The notes below the pieces were generated by a model, which saw only the letters and a list, made by a program, of their open reading frames with translations, did not search any database and was not told the DNA's origin. From NCBI RefSeq assembly GCF_010915705.1, contig NZ_JAAIKE010000003.1, positions 248,001 to 312,000 of the forward strand: 64,000 nucleotides of DNA, written 5' to 3'. This DNA comes from Pseudotabrizicola algicola. Its GTDB lineage: Bacteria; Pseudomonadota; Alphaproteobacteria; Rhodobacterales; Rhodobacteraceae. Position numbers and translations under genes: made by a program. This document shows, one piece after another, positions 40,325 through 48,453 of this stretch; position 1 is the stretch's first letter, and the number at the start of each line of letters is the position of its first letter.

Positions 40325-41233
40325 ATGAAAAAAGTTCTTCTCGCGACGACCGTTCTGGCAATGTCCGCCACCGTCGCCGCTGCCGAAGTGAAGGTTTCGG
40401 GCAACGCTCGCATGGGTCTCGTCTATGACGGCAACACCGTGACCGCAGGCACCTCGGCTTCCAAGCTGAAGATGACCAGCCGCGTTCGGATCATCTTCAC
40501 CGCTTCGGGCGAGTCCGACTCGGGTCTGTCGTTCGGCGCGACCGTTCGTAACGACCAGTCCGGCCAGGGCAACACCGCAAACGGCGACTCGAAAGTGTTC
40601 ATCTCGGGCGCATTCGGCAAGCTGACCTTCGGCGACAACGACACCGCAGCAAACGTCCTGGTTGGCCACGTTGACGCGATCTCGCTGACCGGCCTCGGCG
40701 ACAACAACGAACTGGGCTACCTTGGCATGACCAAGACCTCGGCTCTGTACGAATACTCGACCGGCGCCCTGTCGTTCGCAGCTTCGCTTGGCCAGTTCGG
40801 CATCGACGTCCCCGGCGTTGGCACCAAGGCTGAAGATGCAGCTTCGGTTGCTGTGAAGTACTCGATGGACGGCTACGCTGTCGCTCTGGGCTACGAAACC
40901 CGCCGCGCAAGCGAAACCGTCAACGACAACCAGCTGTCGCTGGGCCTGTCGGGCACCTTCGGCCAGTTCGGCGTGAAAGCTGTGATCGCAGACCGCAAGT
41001 CCTGGGGCACCACCCAGTACGCTCTGTCGGGCACCTACACCATGGACGCTCTGAAAGTTTCGGCTTTCTACGCGAACAAGGACACCAAAGCTGCTGGCGT
41101 GACCACCAAGAACAACGCTTACGGCCTCGGCGCTTCGTATAACCTCGGCGGCGGTGCAACCGTTGTCGGCGGCGTGCAGAAGACCAAGAACGGCAAAGCC
41201 GTTGCAGACGTCGGTGTGTCTCTGAGCTTCTGA
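40325..41233 (+). CDS. Outer-membrane porin (Rhodobacter type)
   Basis: A 302-residue porin with signal peptide MKKVLLATTVLAMSATVAAA, cleaved before EVKVSG. VKVSGNARMGLVYDG, SGLSFGATVRND, VFISGAFGKLTFGD and YGLGASYNLGGGATVVGG closely match the R. capsulatus porin pattern, and the C-terminal Phe is the barrel-assembly signal. It forms a trimeric diffusion channel. Ala and Ser codons are unusually GCT/GCA and TCG/TCC compared with GCC/GCG in neighbours, the mark of very high expression. A strong terminator follows. Confidence 0.94.
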   Translation: MKKVLLATTVLAMSATVAAAEVKVSGNARMGLVYDGNTVTAGTSASKLKMTSRVRIIFTASGESDSGLSFGATVRNDQSGQGNTANGDSKVFISGAFGKLTFGDNDTAANVLVGHVDAISLTGLGDNNELGYLGMTKTSALYEYSTGALSFAASLGQFGIDVPGVGTKAEDAASVAVKYSMDGYAVALGYETRRASETVNDNQLSLGLSGTFGQFGVKAVIADRKSWGTTQYALSGTYTMDALKVSAFYANKDTKAAGVTTKNNAYGLGASYNLGGGATVVGGVQKTKNGKAVADVGVSLSF

Positions 41234-41258
41234 TTTGATCCACGGATCAATGTCAGGG

Positions 41259-41290
41259 AAAGAGCGGGTCTTGTGCCCGCTCTTTTCTTT
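41259..41290 (+). terminator. Rho-independent terminator after porin
   Basis: AAGAGCGGG pairs with CCCGCTCTT around a 7-base loop, followed by a T-rich tail. A second small hairpin GATC-CACG-GATC precedes it at 41238-41249. Confidence 0.87.
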
Positions 41291-41356
41291 TGTGCTATGC
41301 ACATGGCATCTTCATTTCGTGCGATGCACGGCGCATCGCAACCAAAAGGGGTTTCC

Positions 41357-42025
41357 ATGTCACTTGGCACCATCCAGTCCCGCCTGACCGCCGCCTGCGC
41401 CAAAGCGGGCCGCGCGCCCGCATCGGTTCGGCTGATCGCGGTGTCAAAGGTGCAGCCGCTGGAACGTGTGGTGGCGGTGCTGGACGAAGGGCACCGGCTG
41501 TTCGGTGAAAATTATGTGCAAGAGGCGCAGGGCAAATGGCCCGATCTGCGCGCGCGTTTCGGCGCGGTGCAGGTGCATATGATCGGGCCGCTGCAAACCA
41601 ACAAGGCCAAGGTGGCGGTCGATTTGTTCGATGCCATTCACACGCTGGACCGGATGTCGCTGGCGGAAAAGCTGGCAAAACTGGCGCAGGCGCGGGGGGC
41701 AAGCCCTGACCTTTTCGTGCAGGTGAACACAGGGGCCGAGCCGCAGAAGGCGGGCATCCTGCCGGACGAGACCGATGCTTTCGTGGCCCGGTGCCGCGCG
41801 ATGGACTTGCCGGTGCAGGGGCTGATGTGCATTCCGCCCGAGGGGGAGGATGCTGTGCCGCATTTCGCGATGCTGGCGCAGATGGCTGCGCGCAACGGGC
41901 TCGCGGGCCTGTCGATGGGGATGAGCAGCGATTTCGAGGCGGCCATCGCGCACGGCGCCACCCATGTGCGGGTGGGCAGCGCGATTTTCGGCGCGCGCGC
42001 TTACGGCACCCCTCTTCCAGCGTGA
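41357..42025 (+). CDS. YggS/PROSC-family PLP-binding protein
   Basis: A 222-residue PLP homeostasis protein with an alanine racemase-like barrel. The PLP lysine is K31 in LIAVSKVQP. GENYVQE, HMIGPLQTNKAK and LSMGMSSDFEAAI are family hallmarks. It buffers free PLP in the cytosol; no enzymatic reaction is established. The start at 41357 has AAAAGGGG upstream. It follows the porin terminator, so it has its own promoter. Confidence 0.93.
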   Translation: MSLGTIQSRLTAACAKAGRAPASVRLIAVSKVQPLERVVAVLDEGHRLFGENYVQEAQGKWPDLRARFGAVQVHMIGPLQTNKAKVAVDLFDAIHTLDRMSLAEKLAKLAQARGASPDLFVQVNTGAEPQKAGILPDETDAFVARCRAMDLPVQGLMCIPPEGEDAVPHFAMLAQMAARNGLAGLSMGMSSDFEAAIAHGATHVRVGSAIFGARAYGTPLPA

Positions 42026-42088
42026 CCGCTGTCATCGGTGGGTTGGCCAGCGAAGACAGCCGTCAGGCTGGATGAGCGCCCCGCCGGA

Positions 42089-43975
42089 TCAGACCAGCCA
42101 GACCCGCGCATAGGGCGGCAGCGCCACCGCGCCGTGATGGGTTTCCACCGGATGATCCGACAGCGCGTCGTGCATCTGGCTGACGCCTTGTGCGCGGACC
42201 CAATCCTCGGGCAGGTGCTGCCAGTCTTCGGTGAAGTTGAACAGGCACAGCACCACCCCGGTGGGGGCGAGCCGCTGGAAGGCAAAGACGCCGCGCGCAT
42301 CGGGGAACACCACGCGGGTGCCGTTTCCGGCGTGAAGGGCGGGCATGGCCCGACGCCGCGCCAGAATGTGCCGCGTTCCCCAATACACCTGCGCTGCGGG
42401 ACTGCCGGTTTCGCCCAGCCGCGCCACCGCGTCCCAATCCATCTTGGGGCGGTGGATCCAGCGGCTGTCATGTGCGTGTTCCGGCACCTGCAGATAGCCG
42501 TAGTCATTGGGCAACGCCAGTTCGTCGCCCATGTAGATCAGGGGAATCCCGCCGAAGCTGGCAATCAGCGCATGGCCCATCAACATGCGCTGCACCGCAT
42601 GGGCCACGCCCGCGCCATCGCCCGCCTTCTGCGCGCGCTCCACTCCGGCGAGCGCGGCGAAACTGCCGGAAATCCGTTTGTCGCCCGTGGCCTCGTTCAC
42701 CTGAAACAATGCGCCTTGCGCGAAAGAGCCGGGAAAGCTGCCTTCGTAGAAATCGGACAGGAAGGCGCGGTGCGCGGGGCCTGAAAGGCCCACCGCCTGC
42801 GCATCCTCATCGGTCACCGCCCAGCCGATATCGTCATGGCAGCGGATATAGGTGGCATAGGTCGCATTGCGCAGGGTTTCGGGGAAATGGGTGGCCAGCA
42901 CATGCCCCATCAACGCCGTGTCGCGGGTGGCCAGCGCGCCCCAGAACTGCACCATAAGGCTGTTGTGATAGGCAAGATTGCCTTCCTTGCCGTCATGCTG
43001 GCCGCGCCCCAGATAGGGCAGCATCTCGGACGGGGCGACGATCGCCTCTTCGAGATGGATCACCGCCGGGGCCGCGATGCGACTGCATGCACGCAGCGCC
43101 TGCAGCAGCATATGCACCTCGGGTTCCGACTGGCAGCGGGTGCCGAGCCGTTTCCACATGAAGGCCACCGCATCCAGCCGCAGCACATCCACCCCGCGAT
43201 TGGCGAGGTAGAGCATGATCTCGACGATCTCCAGAAACACCTGCGGATTGGCCCAGTTCAGGTCCCACTGGTGTTCGTTGAAGGTGGTCCAGACCCATTT
43301 GCCGAAGTCGGGGTAATGGGTGAAATTGCCCGGCGCGTTGTCGGGGAAGACCTCGACCAGCGTTTCGGAATAGCGGTCCGGCATCTCGGGCGTGTCGAAC
43401 ATCAGGTAATAGTCCTGATATTTGGCATCGCCCTTGGCGGCCTTTTTCGCCCAGGCGTGTTCCTTGGCGGTGTGGTTCAGCACGAGGTCGATGCAGACCG
43501 ACATGCCGCGCGCGCGCAGGGCGGCGGTCACCTCCTCGAAATCGGCCATCGTGCCATAGGCGGGGTTGATCTGGCGGTAATCCATCACCGAATAGCCGCC
43601 GTCACTGTCGCCGGGGCGGGGCTTCAGGCAGGGCATGAAATGCACATAGGTGACGCCCAGATCGGTCAGGTAATCCAGCTTGTCGAGCACGCCGCGCAGG
43701 GTGCCTGCGAAACGGTCGATGTAGAACACATAGCCCGCCATGTCGGGGCGCTGGAACCAGTCGGGTTCCAGATCGCGCTTGAGGTCAAGCCGCTTGAGGT
43801 CTGCCGGACGCGCGGCCCAGGCCTTTTTCAGCGTCTTCAAAAGGTTGGAGCGGAACGCCTCATAGGCGGGATGACGGCCATAGAGCGTATCGAGCATGGG
43901 CCAGAGATCGGGGGCAGAGCGGTCGAGCCGCAGTGCAAAAATCTCGTCATCCGCGGATGCGGGTGCCTTGGCCAT
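42089..43975 (-). CDS. Amylosucrase (GH13)
   Basis: A 628-residue GH13 enzyme with an N-terminal helical domain of about 90 residues, as in Neisseria amylosucrase. Region I is DLVLNH, region II is VLRLDAVAF (nucleophile Asp), region III is IHLEEAI (acid/base Glu), and region IV is CHDDIGW. AVAFMWKRLGT and RIAAPAVIHLEEAIV are specific to the amylosucrase/sucrose hydrolase group. The enzyme transfers glucose from sucrose to an alpha-glucan. GGGAGG precedes the ATG. No sucrose transporter or glycogen gene is nearby. Sucrose hydrolase remains an alternative. Confidence 0.88.
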   Translation of the reverse strand: MAKAPASADDEIFALRLDRSAPDLWPMLDTLYGRHPAYEAFRSNLLKTLKKAWAARPADLKRLDLKRDLEPDWFQRPDMAGYVFYIDRFAGTLRGVLDKLDYLTDLGVTYVHFMPCLKPRPGDSDGGYSVMDYRQINPAYGTMADFEEVTAALRARGMSVCIDLVLNHTAKEHAWAKKAAKGDAKYQDYYLMFDTPEMPDRYSETLVEVFPDNAPGNFTHYPDFGKWVWTTFNEHQWDLNWANPQVFLEIVEIMLYLANRGVDVLRLDAVAFMWKRLGTRCQSEPEVHMLLQALRACSRIAAPAVIHLEEAIVAPSEMLPYLGRGQHDGKEGNLAYHNSLMVQFWGALATRDTALMGHVLATHFPETLRNATYATYIRCHDDIGWAVTDEDAQAVGLSGPAHRAFLSDFYEGSFPGSFAQGALFQVNEATGDKRISGSFAALAGVERAQKAGDGAGVAHAVQRMLMGHALIASFGGIPLIYMGDELALPNDYGYLQVPEHAHDSRWIHRPKMDWDAVARLGETGSPAAQVYWGTRHILARRRAMPALHAGNGTRVVFPDARGVFAFQRLAPTGVVLCLFNFTEDWQHLPEDWVRAQGVSQMHDALSDHPVETHHGAVALPPYARVWLV

Positions 43976-44035
43976 GATCGTCCTCCCGTTTTGGTGGCGG
44001 CAGATTATGCGTTCCAAAGCGGTTTGGAAAGAGAT

Positions 44036-44539
44036 TTAGCTGCGGATAATCAGCCGAGTCCGGTGCTTGATCCTTGCGGCAATCCAGAGCAGATCGGACC
44101 GCGCAAAGGCCACGCAGCCAGCGGTCGGAAAGCGCGGCTTGCGCCATGTGTGCAGGAAAATCGCCGATCCGCGCTCGGGTTCGGCATGGGGCCAGTTCCA
44201 GTCGGTGATGATGACCAGATCATAAAGCGGATCGGGCCGTTGCAGCCGCTCGTGGCTGAAGCGATGCGGCAGGCGGACCATCAGGTTGTAGTCGGGATCG
44301 GCGCTGTCATCCGACCATCGGTCAGCAGGCGCGGTGGGCAGCGCCCAGTCCGCAGGCCGCGTCAGCCGCGCGGGGTGGTAGAGCATCCCCACCAGCCGAT
44401 GCACCCCCGCAGGTGTGGCCCCGTCCCCTTCGCGCTTTGCACGCGCAGGCACGATGCCGCCGCGCCCGATGGAACAGGGAAACTGCCGCCCCAGAAAGCG
44501 CGCGCCGTGGCGGGTCACCACGATATCGAAGGGGGTCAC
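44036..44539 (-). CDS. L,D-transpeptidase (YkuD) family protein
   Basis: A 167-residue YkuD-domain protein. The active-site region is AIFLHTWRKPRFPTAGCVAF, with His and the catalytic Cys (TxGCV). It probably acts on peptidoglycan tetrapeptides, but I see no signal peptide. The GTG start at 44539 overlaps the ribA stop (GTGA), so it is coupled to ribA. The longer in-frame ATG at 44641 lies inside ribA. Confidence 0.82.
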   Translation of the reverse strand: MTPFDIVVTRHGARFLGRQFPCSIGRGGIVPARAKREGDGATPAGVHRLVGMLYHPARLTRPADWALPTAPADRWSDDSADPDYNLMVRLPHRFSHERLQRPDPLYDLVIITDWNWPHAEPERGSAIFLHTWRKPRFPTAGCVAFARSDLLWIAARIKHRTRLIIRS

Positions 44540-45624
44540 AGCAGATGCCCCGATTTCGCCGCCTTGGTCGCCAGATAGGCGGCATTCTGCGCGGTCTGGC
44601 CGACCTGCAACGGCACCCGTTCCACCACCTGCACCCCGCATGATTCCATCATCGCCAGCTTTTTCGGATTGTTCGTCAGCAGCCGCACCGAGGAAAACCC
44701 CATCCGCCGCAGGATATCGGCCCCGATCCTGAAATCGCGCTCGTCATCCTCGAAGCCCAGACGGTGGTTCGCCTCGACCGTATCAAACCCCTGATCCTGA
44801 AGCGAATAGGCGCGCATCTTGTTGGCAAGGCCGATGCCGCGCCCCTCCTGGTTCAGATACAGCAGCACGCCCGCGCCTTCGGCCCCCATCTGCGCCAGTG
44901 CGGCGCGCAGTTGCGGCCCGCAATCGCATTTCAAGGACCCCAGCACATCGCCGGTGAAACAGGCCGAGTGCAGCCGCGCCAGCACCGGTGCCTTGCGGTC
45001 GGGCTGGCCGATCTCGATGGCGTAATGTTCGTCCCCGCCGTCCTCGGGGCGGAAGATATGCACCCGCCCCGCATCAGAGGCGACCATCGGCAGGCGGGCC
45101 GAGGTGACCTCGTGCAGGGGCGACAGAGACAGCAGGGCAGGGGCCACCGCATCCATCGGCAGGAAGGTCAGCCCCAGTTCCGCCGCCACCGCCAGCCCAT
45201 TCGGCACCGGCACCAGCAGGGCCGCCGGCAGCAGATGCGCCGATTTCGCCAAGGCCACCGCCGCGCGGTGCAGGTCCGCCGCGCCCTCGCGCAGCGACCG
45301 CAGCGGCCCCTTCATCGGGACCCGCAGATCATCCGCCGGATCGGCAAGGGCGCGCAGCCATGCCACATCGGCCGTCTCCGGCACCACGATGCGGGCCAGA
45401 TCGCCATCATAGGCGCGGGCCTTGAGCGTTTCCGCCCGCCGCGCGGTCAGCGCCAGTTCCGCAGCGCCCAGCGCGCGCAGGGCCGCCAGCCGCGCGGCGC
45501 TCAGCGCCTCGACCGCGACCACCAGCGCCGCGCGCCCGCCCCCCGACAGCACCACGGGCACACCCATGCGCAGATCGCCCCGCGCGCGGGTCAGACGTTC
45601 GGTGATGGTCGGGGCAAGGGTCAT
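44536..45624 (-). CDS. ribA: GTP cyclohydrolase II with divergent N-terminal domain
   Basis: A 362-residue protein. The C-terminal half is GTP cyclohydrolase II: LHSACFTGDVLGSLKCDCGPQL contains the zinc cysteines, and LNQEGRGIGLANKMRAYSLQDQGFDTVEANHRLGF the GTP site. It opens GTP for riboflavin synthesis. The first 150 residues resemble a DHBP-synthase-sized domain but lack the acidic catalytic motifs I would expect, so RibB activity is doubtful. It is divergent from the response regulator and coupled to an L,D-transpeptidase gene. Confidence 0.9.
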   Translation of the reverse strand: MTLAPTITERLTRARGDLRMGVPVVLSGGGRAALVVAVEALSAARLAALRALGAAELALTARRAETLKARAYDGDLARIVVPETADVAWLRALADPADDLRVPMKGPLRSLREGAADLHRAAVALAKSAHLLPAALLVPVPNGLAVAAELGLTFLPMDAVAPALLSLSPLHEVTSARLPMVASDAGRVHIFRPEDGGDEHYAIEIGQPDRKAPVLARLHSACFTGDVLGSLKCDCGPQLRAALAQMGAEGAGVLLYLNQEGRGIGLANKMRAYSLQDQGFDTVEANHRLGFEDDERDFRIGADILRRMGFSSVRLLTNNPKKLAMMESCGVQVVERVPLQVGQTAQNAAYLATKAAKSGHLL

Positions 45625-45778
45625 GGCACTCTCCTGCGCCTATCTCTAGCCGTTGAATTACGAAATTGAAACATATGGCCCGCATGCGACACGTCCGCGT
45701 GAGCATGAGGTTACAATGCTTGAGAGCGGGGCTGCGCACGCTCATGTGATAGCCAAGACGAAGAAGAGGAGGCCCCCG

Positions 45779-46465
45779 ATGGCGCAACTGCGCAAGATTC
45801 TGCTGGTGGATGACGATGACGATCTGCGCGAGGCGCTGAGCGAACAACTGGTCATGACCGAAGATTTTGATGTGTTCGAAGCCAGCAATGGGGCCGAGGG
45901 CATGGAAAAGGCCAAGGCCGCGCTTTACGATCTGGTCATCCTCGATGTGGGTCTGCCCGATACCGACGGGCGCGAATTGTGCCGCCGGATGCGCAAGCAG
46001 GGGGTGAAATGCCCGATCCTGATGCTGACCGGACATGACAGTGATTCGGATACCATTCTGGGTCTGGACGCGGGCGCGAATGATTACGTGACCAAACCGT
46101 TCAAGTTTCCGGTCCTTCTGGCCCGCATCCGCGCGCAATTGCGCCAGCATGAACAATCGGAAGACGCGATCTTCCAGCTTGGCCCCTATACCTTCAAACC
46201 GGCGCAGAAGATGCTGCTGGATGACAAGGAAAAGAAGATCCGGCTGACGGAGAAAGAGACCAACATCTTGAAATTCCTCTATCGCGCACAATCTGGGGTT
46301 GTGGCGCGGGATGTTCTGCTGCACGAGGTCTGGGGCTATAACGCGGGGGTCACCACCCACACGCTCGAAACGCATATCTACCGTTTGCGGCAGAAAATAG
46401 AGCCCGATCCGTCAAATGCGCGCATTTTGGTCACAGAAAGCGGCGGATATCGCCTGGTGGCCTAA
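45779..46465 (+). CDS. OmpR-family response regulator (orphan)
   Basis: A 228-residue response regulator. The receiver has the acidic pocket DDDDD at residues 11-15, the phosphorylation site D56 in LVILDVGLP, and the conserved Lys in NDYVTKPF. The C-terminal winged helix includes KETNILKFLYRAQSGVVARDVLLHEVWGY and ETHIYRLRQKIEPDPSNARILVTESGGYRL. The start at 45779 has AGAGGAGG upstream. No histidine kinase gene is adjacent. Target genes unknown. Confidence 0.9.
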   Translation: MAQLRKILLVDDDDDLREALSEQLVMTEDFDVFEASNGAEGMEKAKAALYDLVILDVGLPDTDGRELCRRMRKQGVKCPILMLTGHDSDSDTILGLDAGANDYVTKPFKFPVLLARIRAQLRQHEQSEDAIFQLGPYTFKPAQKMLLDDKEKKIRLTEKETNILKFLYRAQSGVVARDVLLHEVWGYNAGVTTHTLETHIYRLRQKIEPDPSNARILVTESGGYRLVA

Positions 46466-46506
46466 CGTCCTATTGTCGCACCGTTCACGCTTAATATACC
46501 TTTAGG

Positions 46507-46605
46507 GTTGAGAGTGAATACATCGGTTCCCCTTGCCGTGTCGGGGTCATGACATGGCACCTCCCTGTTGGACTCGGCCGGGCCTCGTGCCCGGCCTTTT
46601 TTTTT
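46507..46605 (+). ncRNA. Candidate small RNA 1 (CCTCCCTG module with terminator)
   Basis: ACCTCCCTGTTGGACT at 46559-46574 is followed immediately by a terminator: GGCCGGGC (46576-46583) pairs with GCCCGGCC (46589-46596), then nine T. The same 16-mer recurs at 46682 with another terminator. The 5' end is uncertain; TTGTCG at 46473 with TATACC at 46495 (16-base spacer) could be its promoter. The CCUCCC stretch is complementary to a Shine-Dalgarno sequence. Confidence 0.6.
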
Positions 46606-46645
46606 CCGGCAGCGGCGGTCTTTGTGAAAATCTTTCCCCCCTCGC

Positions 46646-46671
46646 GGAACTTTTCCGGCGCGCGCCGCGTT
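46646..46671 (+). promoter_or_regulatory. EcfG-like promoter of candidate small RNA 2
   Basis: GGAAC at 46646-46650 and CGTT at 46668-46671 are separated by 17 bases, matching the alphaproteobacterial general stress sigma consensus. Transcription would start near 46679, right at the repeat. Confidence 0.45.
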
Positions 46672-46679
46672 TCCCTTGC

Positions 46680-46729
46680 ATACCTCCCTGTTGGACTTTG
46701 CCCGGACCTTATGGTCCGGGTATTTTTTT
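46680..46729 (+). ncRNA. Candidate small RNA 2 (CCTCCCTG module with terminator)
   Basis: The second copy of ACCTCCCTGTTGGACT is at 46682-46697. CCCGGACC (46701-46708) pairs with GGTCCGGG (46713-46720) around TTAT, followed by TA and seven T. With the upstream stress-type promoter this would be a transcript of about 50 bases whose unpaired 5' end is the repeat. The two terminators share layout but not stem sequence, so the 16-mer is conserved for its own sake. Confidence 0.6.
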
Positions 46730-46830
46730 GCGTCCTGCCCGCCGGTGCCTGCCGTGAAGGGCGCTGACAAGCGGGGTTGAGATAGGCTGCCGCCCCCCCT
46801 AGTCTGCGCCCAGAAAAAAAGGAGCCGCAG

Positions 46831-47619
46831 ATGACCTTCACCCTTGCCACATGGAACATCAATTCCGTCCGCCTGCGCGAAGGTCTGGTCACCCGCCTGA
46901 TGGCCGAGGAACAGCCCGACATCCTGTGCCTTCAGGAATGCAAGAGCCCGGTCGAGAAGATCCCGGTCGAGCAGTTTCAGGCGCTGGGCTACCGATACAT
47001 GGTGGCGCGCGGGGAAAAGGGCTACAATGGCGTGGCGATCCTGTCCAAGCTGCCGATCATGGATGCGGGGGACCGCGATTTTGCCCGCATGGGCCATGCC
47101 CGCCATGTCGCGGCGCGGCTGGAAAACGGGGTGACGATCCACAACTGCTATGTGCCGGCAGGCGGTGACATCCCCGACCGGGAGGTGAACGCCAAGTTCG
47201 GGCAGAAGCTCGATTTTCTGACCGACATGCGCGAATGGTGCCGCTGGGACAGGCCGGACCGGTCGATCCTTGTGGGCGATCTCAACATCGCGCCGCGCGA
47301 GGATGATGTCTGGAGCCACAAGGCCCTGCTGAAGATCGTCAGCCATACCCCGATCGAGGTGGAGCATCTCTATCAGGTGATGGAGGCGGGCGGCTGGCAG
47401 GACATCACCCGCAAGGATATTCCGAGCGGGCTGCTCTATAGCTGGTGGTCCTACCGCGCCGCCGACTGGGATGCCGCCGACAAGGGCCGCAGGCTCGACC
47501 ATATCTGGGCGACGCCCGATATTGCCAATGCGGGCCATTCCAGCCGCATCCTGCGCCCCGTGCGCGGCTGGCTGCAACCGTCGGACCATGTGCCGGTGTT
47601 CGCGACCTTCGATCTGTGA
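46831..47619 (+). CDS. xth: Exodeoxyribonuclease III
   Basis: A 262-residue AP endonuclease/exonuclease. WNINSVRLR, CLQECK (catalytic Glu), GDLNIAPREDDVW and the C-terminal SDHVPVFATF (Asp-His) are all visible, as is RRLDHIWAT. It repairs abasic sites and trims 3' ends. AAAGGAGC precedes the ATG. It is convergent with the GT2 gene, six bases apart. Confidence 0.95.
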   Translation: MTFTLATWNINSVRLREGLVTRLMAEEQPDILCLQECKSPVEKIPVEQFQALGYRYMVARGEKGYNGVAILSKLPIMDAGDRDFARMGHARHVAARLENGVTIHNCYVPAGGDIPDREVNAKFGQKLDFLTDMREWCRWDRPDRSILVGDLNIAPREDDVWSHKALLKIVSHTPIEVEHLYQVMEAGGWQDITRKDIPSGLLYSWWSYRAADWDAADKGRRLDHIWATPDIANAGHSSRILRPVRGWLQPSDHVPVFATFDL

Positions 47620-47625
47620 TCGCGG

Positions 47626-48453
47626 CTAGCGCCCGCGCGTGAACGCCGTGTCGCCCCGCTTTGTCCGCACCGCGAGGGACACGGCGGCATAGGTGGCAAA
47701 ACCCGCCGGATCGGCCAGCGCCAGCCGCAACAGGGCGGCGCGGCCAAGGGGCGGTTTGCCTTCACGCGCCATCAGGCCGGGGTGCAGCGCCTGCAACTCG
47801 CGCACCCCCGCATCCTGACGGCGGCGCACGCGGACCAGGGCGGCAAAGCCCTCGATCATCGGCCAGTGATAGGGGGCGGGCACCTGCACCCGCTCTTCCG
47901 GCGCGAATTGCAGGCGCACGAAAGTGTCATCCGAGATGATCGCCGGAAACGCGCCCCAGCGCGCGCGCCCCGCCGCATTCACCGCGAACAGCCCATAGCC
48001 GGGCGCGGCGGTCCGGTTGAAGGGCAGGCGCTGCCAGAAGCGGGCGTAGGCGCGCGTCACCGCGCTGCGGGCGCGCGGGATTACCGGCGTGCCGCTGGCA
48101 TAGCGCGGGGCATCCCCCGCCAATGCTGCGCCAAGGGCCGAGAGCAACCCCGGCGAGACGGTCACATCGGCATCGAGATAGACCCGCAGCGGATGCACCG
48201 CCGCCGCGTCGCCCGCATTCAGCGCAACGGGTTTGGAGCCTTGCGCAAGCTCCAGCACCTCGCCCGACCAGCCTTGCGGCAGATGGGCGGCAAGGGCGGC
48301 GCGGGCCACGTCGGCGGTGGCATCGCGGCAGCCATTGGCCACCACGATCACCTGCACCACGGGCGCATCCGAGGCGCAGAGGTGGCGCAGGCAATCGCCG
48401 ATATAACCCGCCTCGTTCGAGGCAGGGATGATGACGCTCAGCACGCAAGGCAC
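47626..48453 (-). CDS. Family 2 glycosyltransferase
   Basis: A 275-residue GT-A glycosyltransferase. LSVIIPASNEAGYIGDCL is the nucleotide-sugar motif, and VYLDADVTVSPG holds the DxD metal site. A predicted substrate-site region follows at ISDDTFVRL. There is no clear membrane helix. The start is GTG and overlaps the 838-residue gene by 16 bases. It is the third gene of an operon with two SGNH-like proteins, suggesting assembly or decoration of an exported polysaccharide. Acceptor and sugar unknown. Confidence 0.87.
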   Translation of the reverse strand: MPCVLSVIIPASNEAGYIGDCLRHLCASDAPVVQVIVVANGCRDATADVARAALAAHLPQGWSGEVLELAQGSKPVALNAGDAAAVHPLRVYLDADVTVSPGLLSALGAALAGDAPRYASGTPVIPRARSAVTRAYARFWQRLPFNRTAAPGYGLFAVNAAGRARWGAFPAIISDDTFVRLQFAPEERVQVPAPYHWPMIEGFAALVRVRRRQDAGVRELQALHPGLMAREGKPPLGRAALLRLALADPAGFATYAAVSLAVRTKRGDTAFTRGR

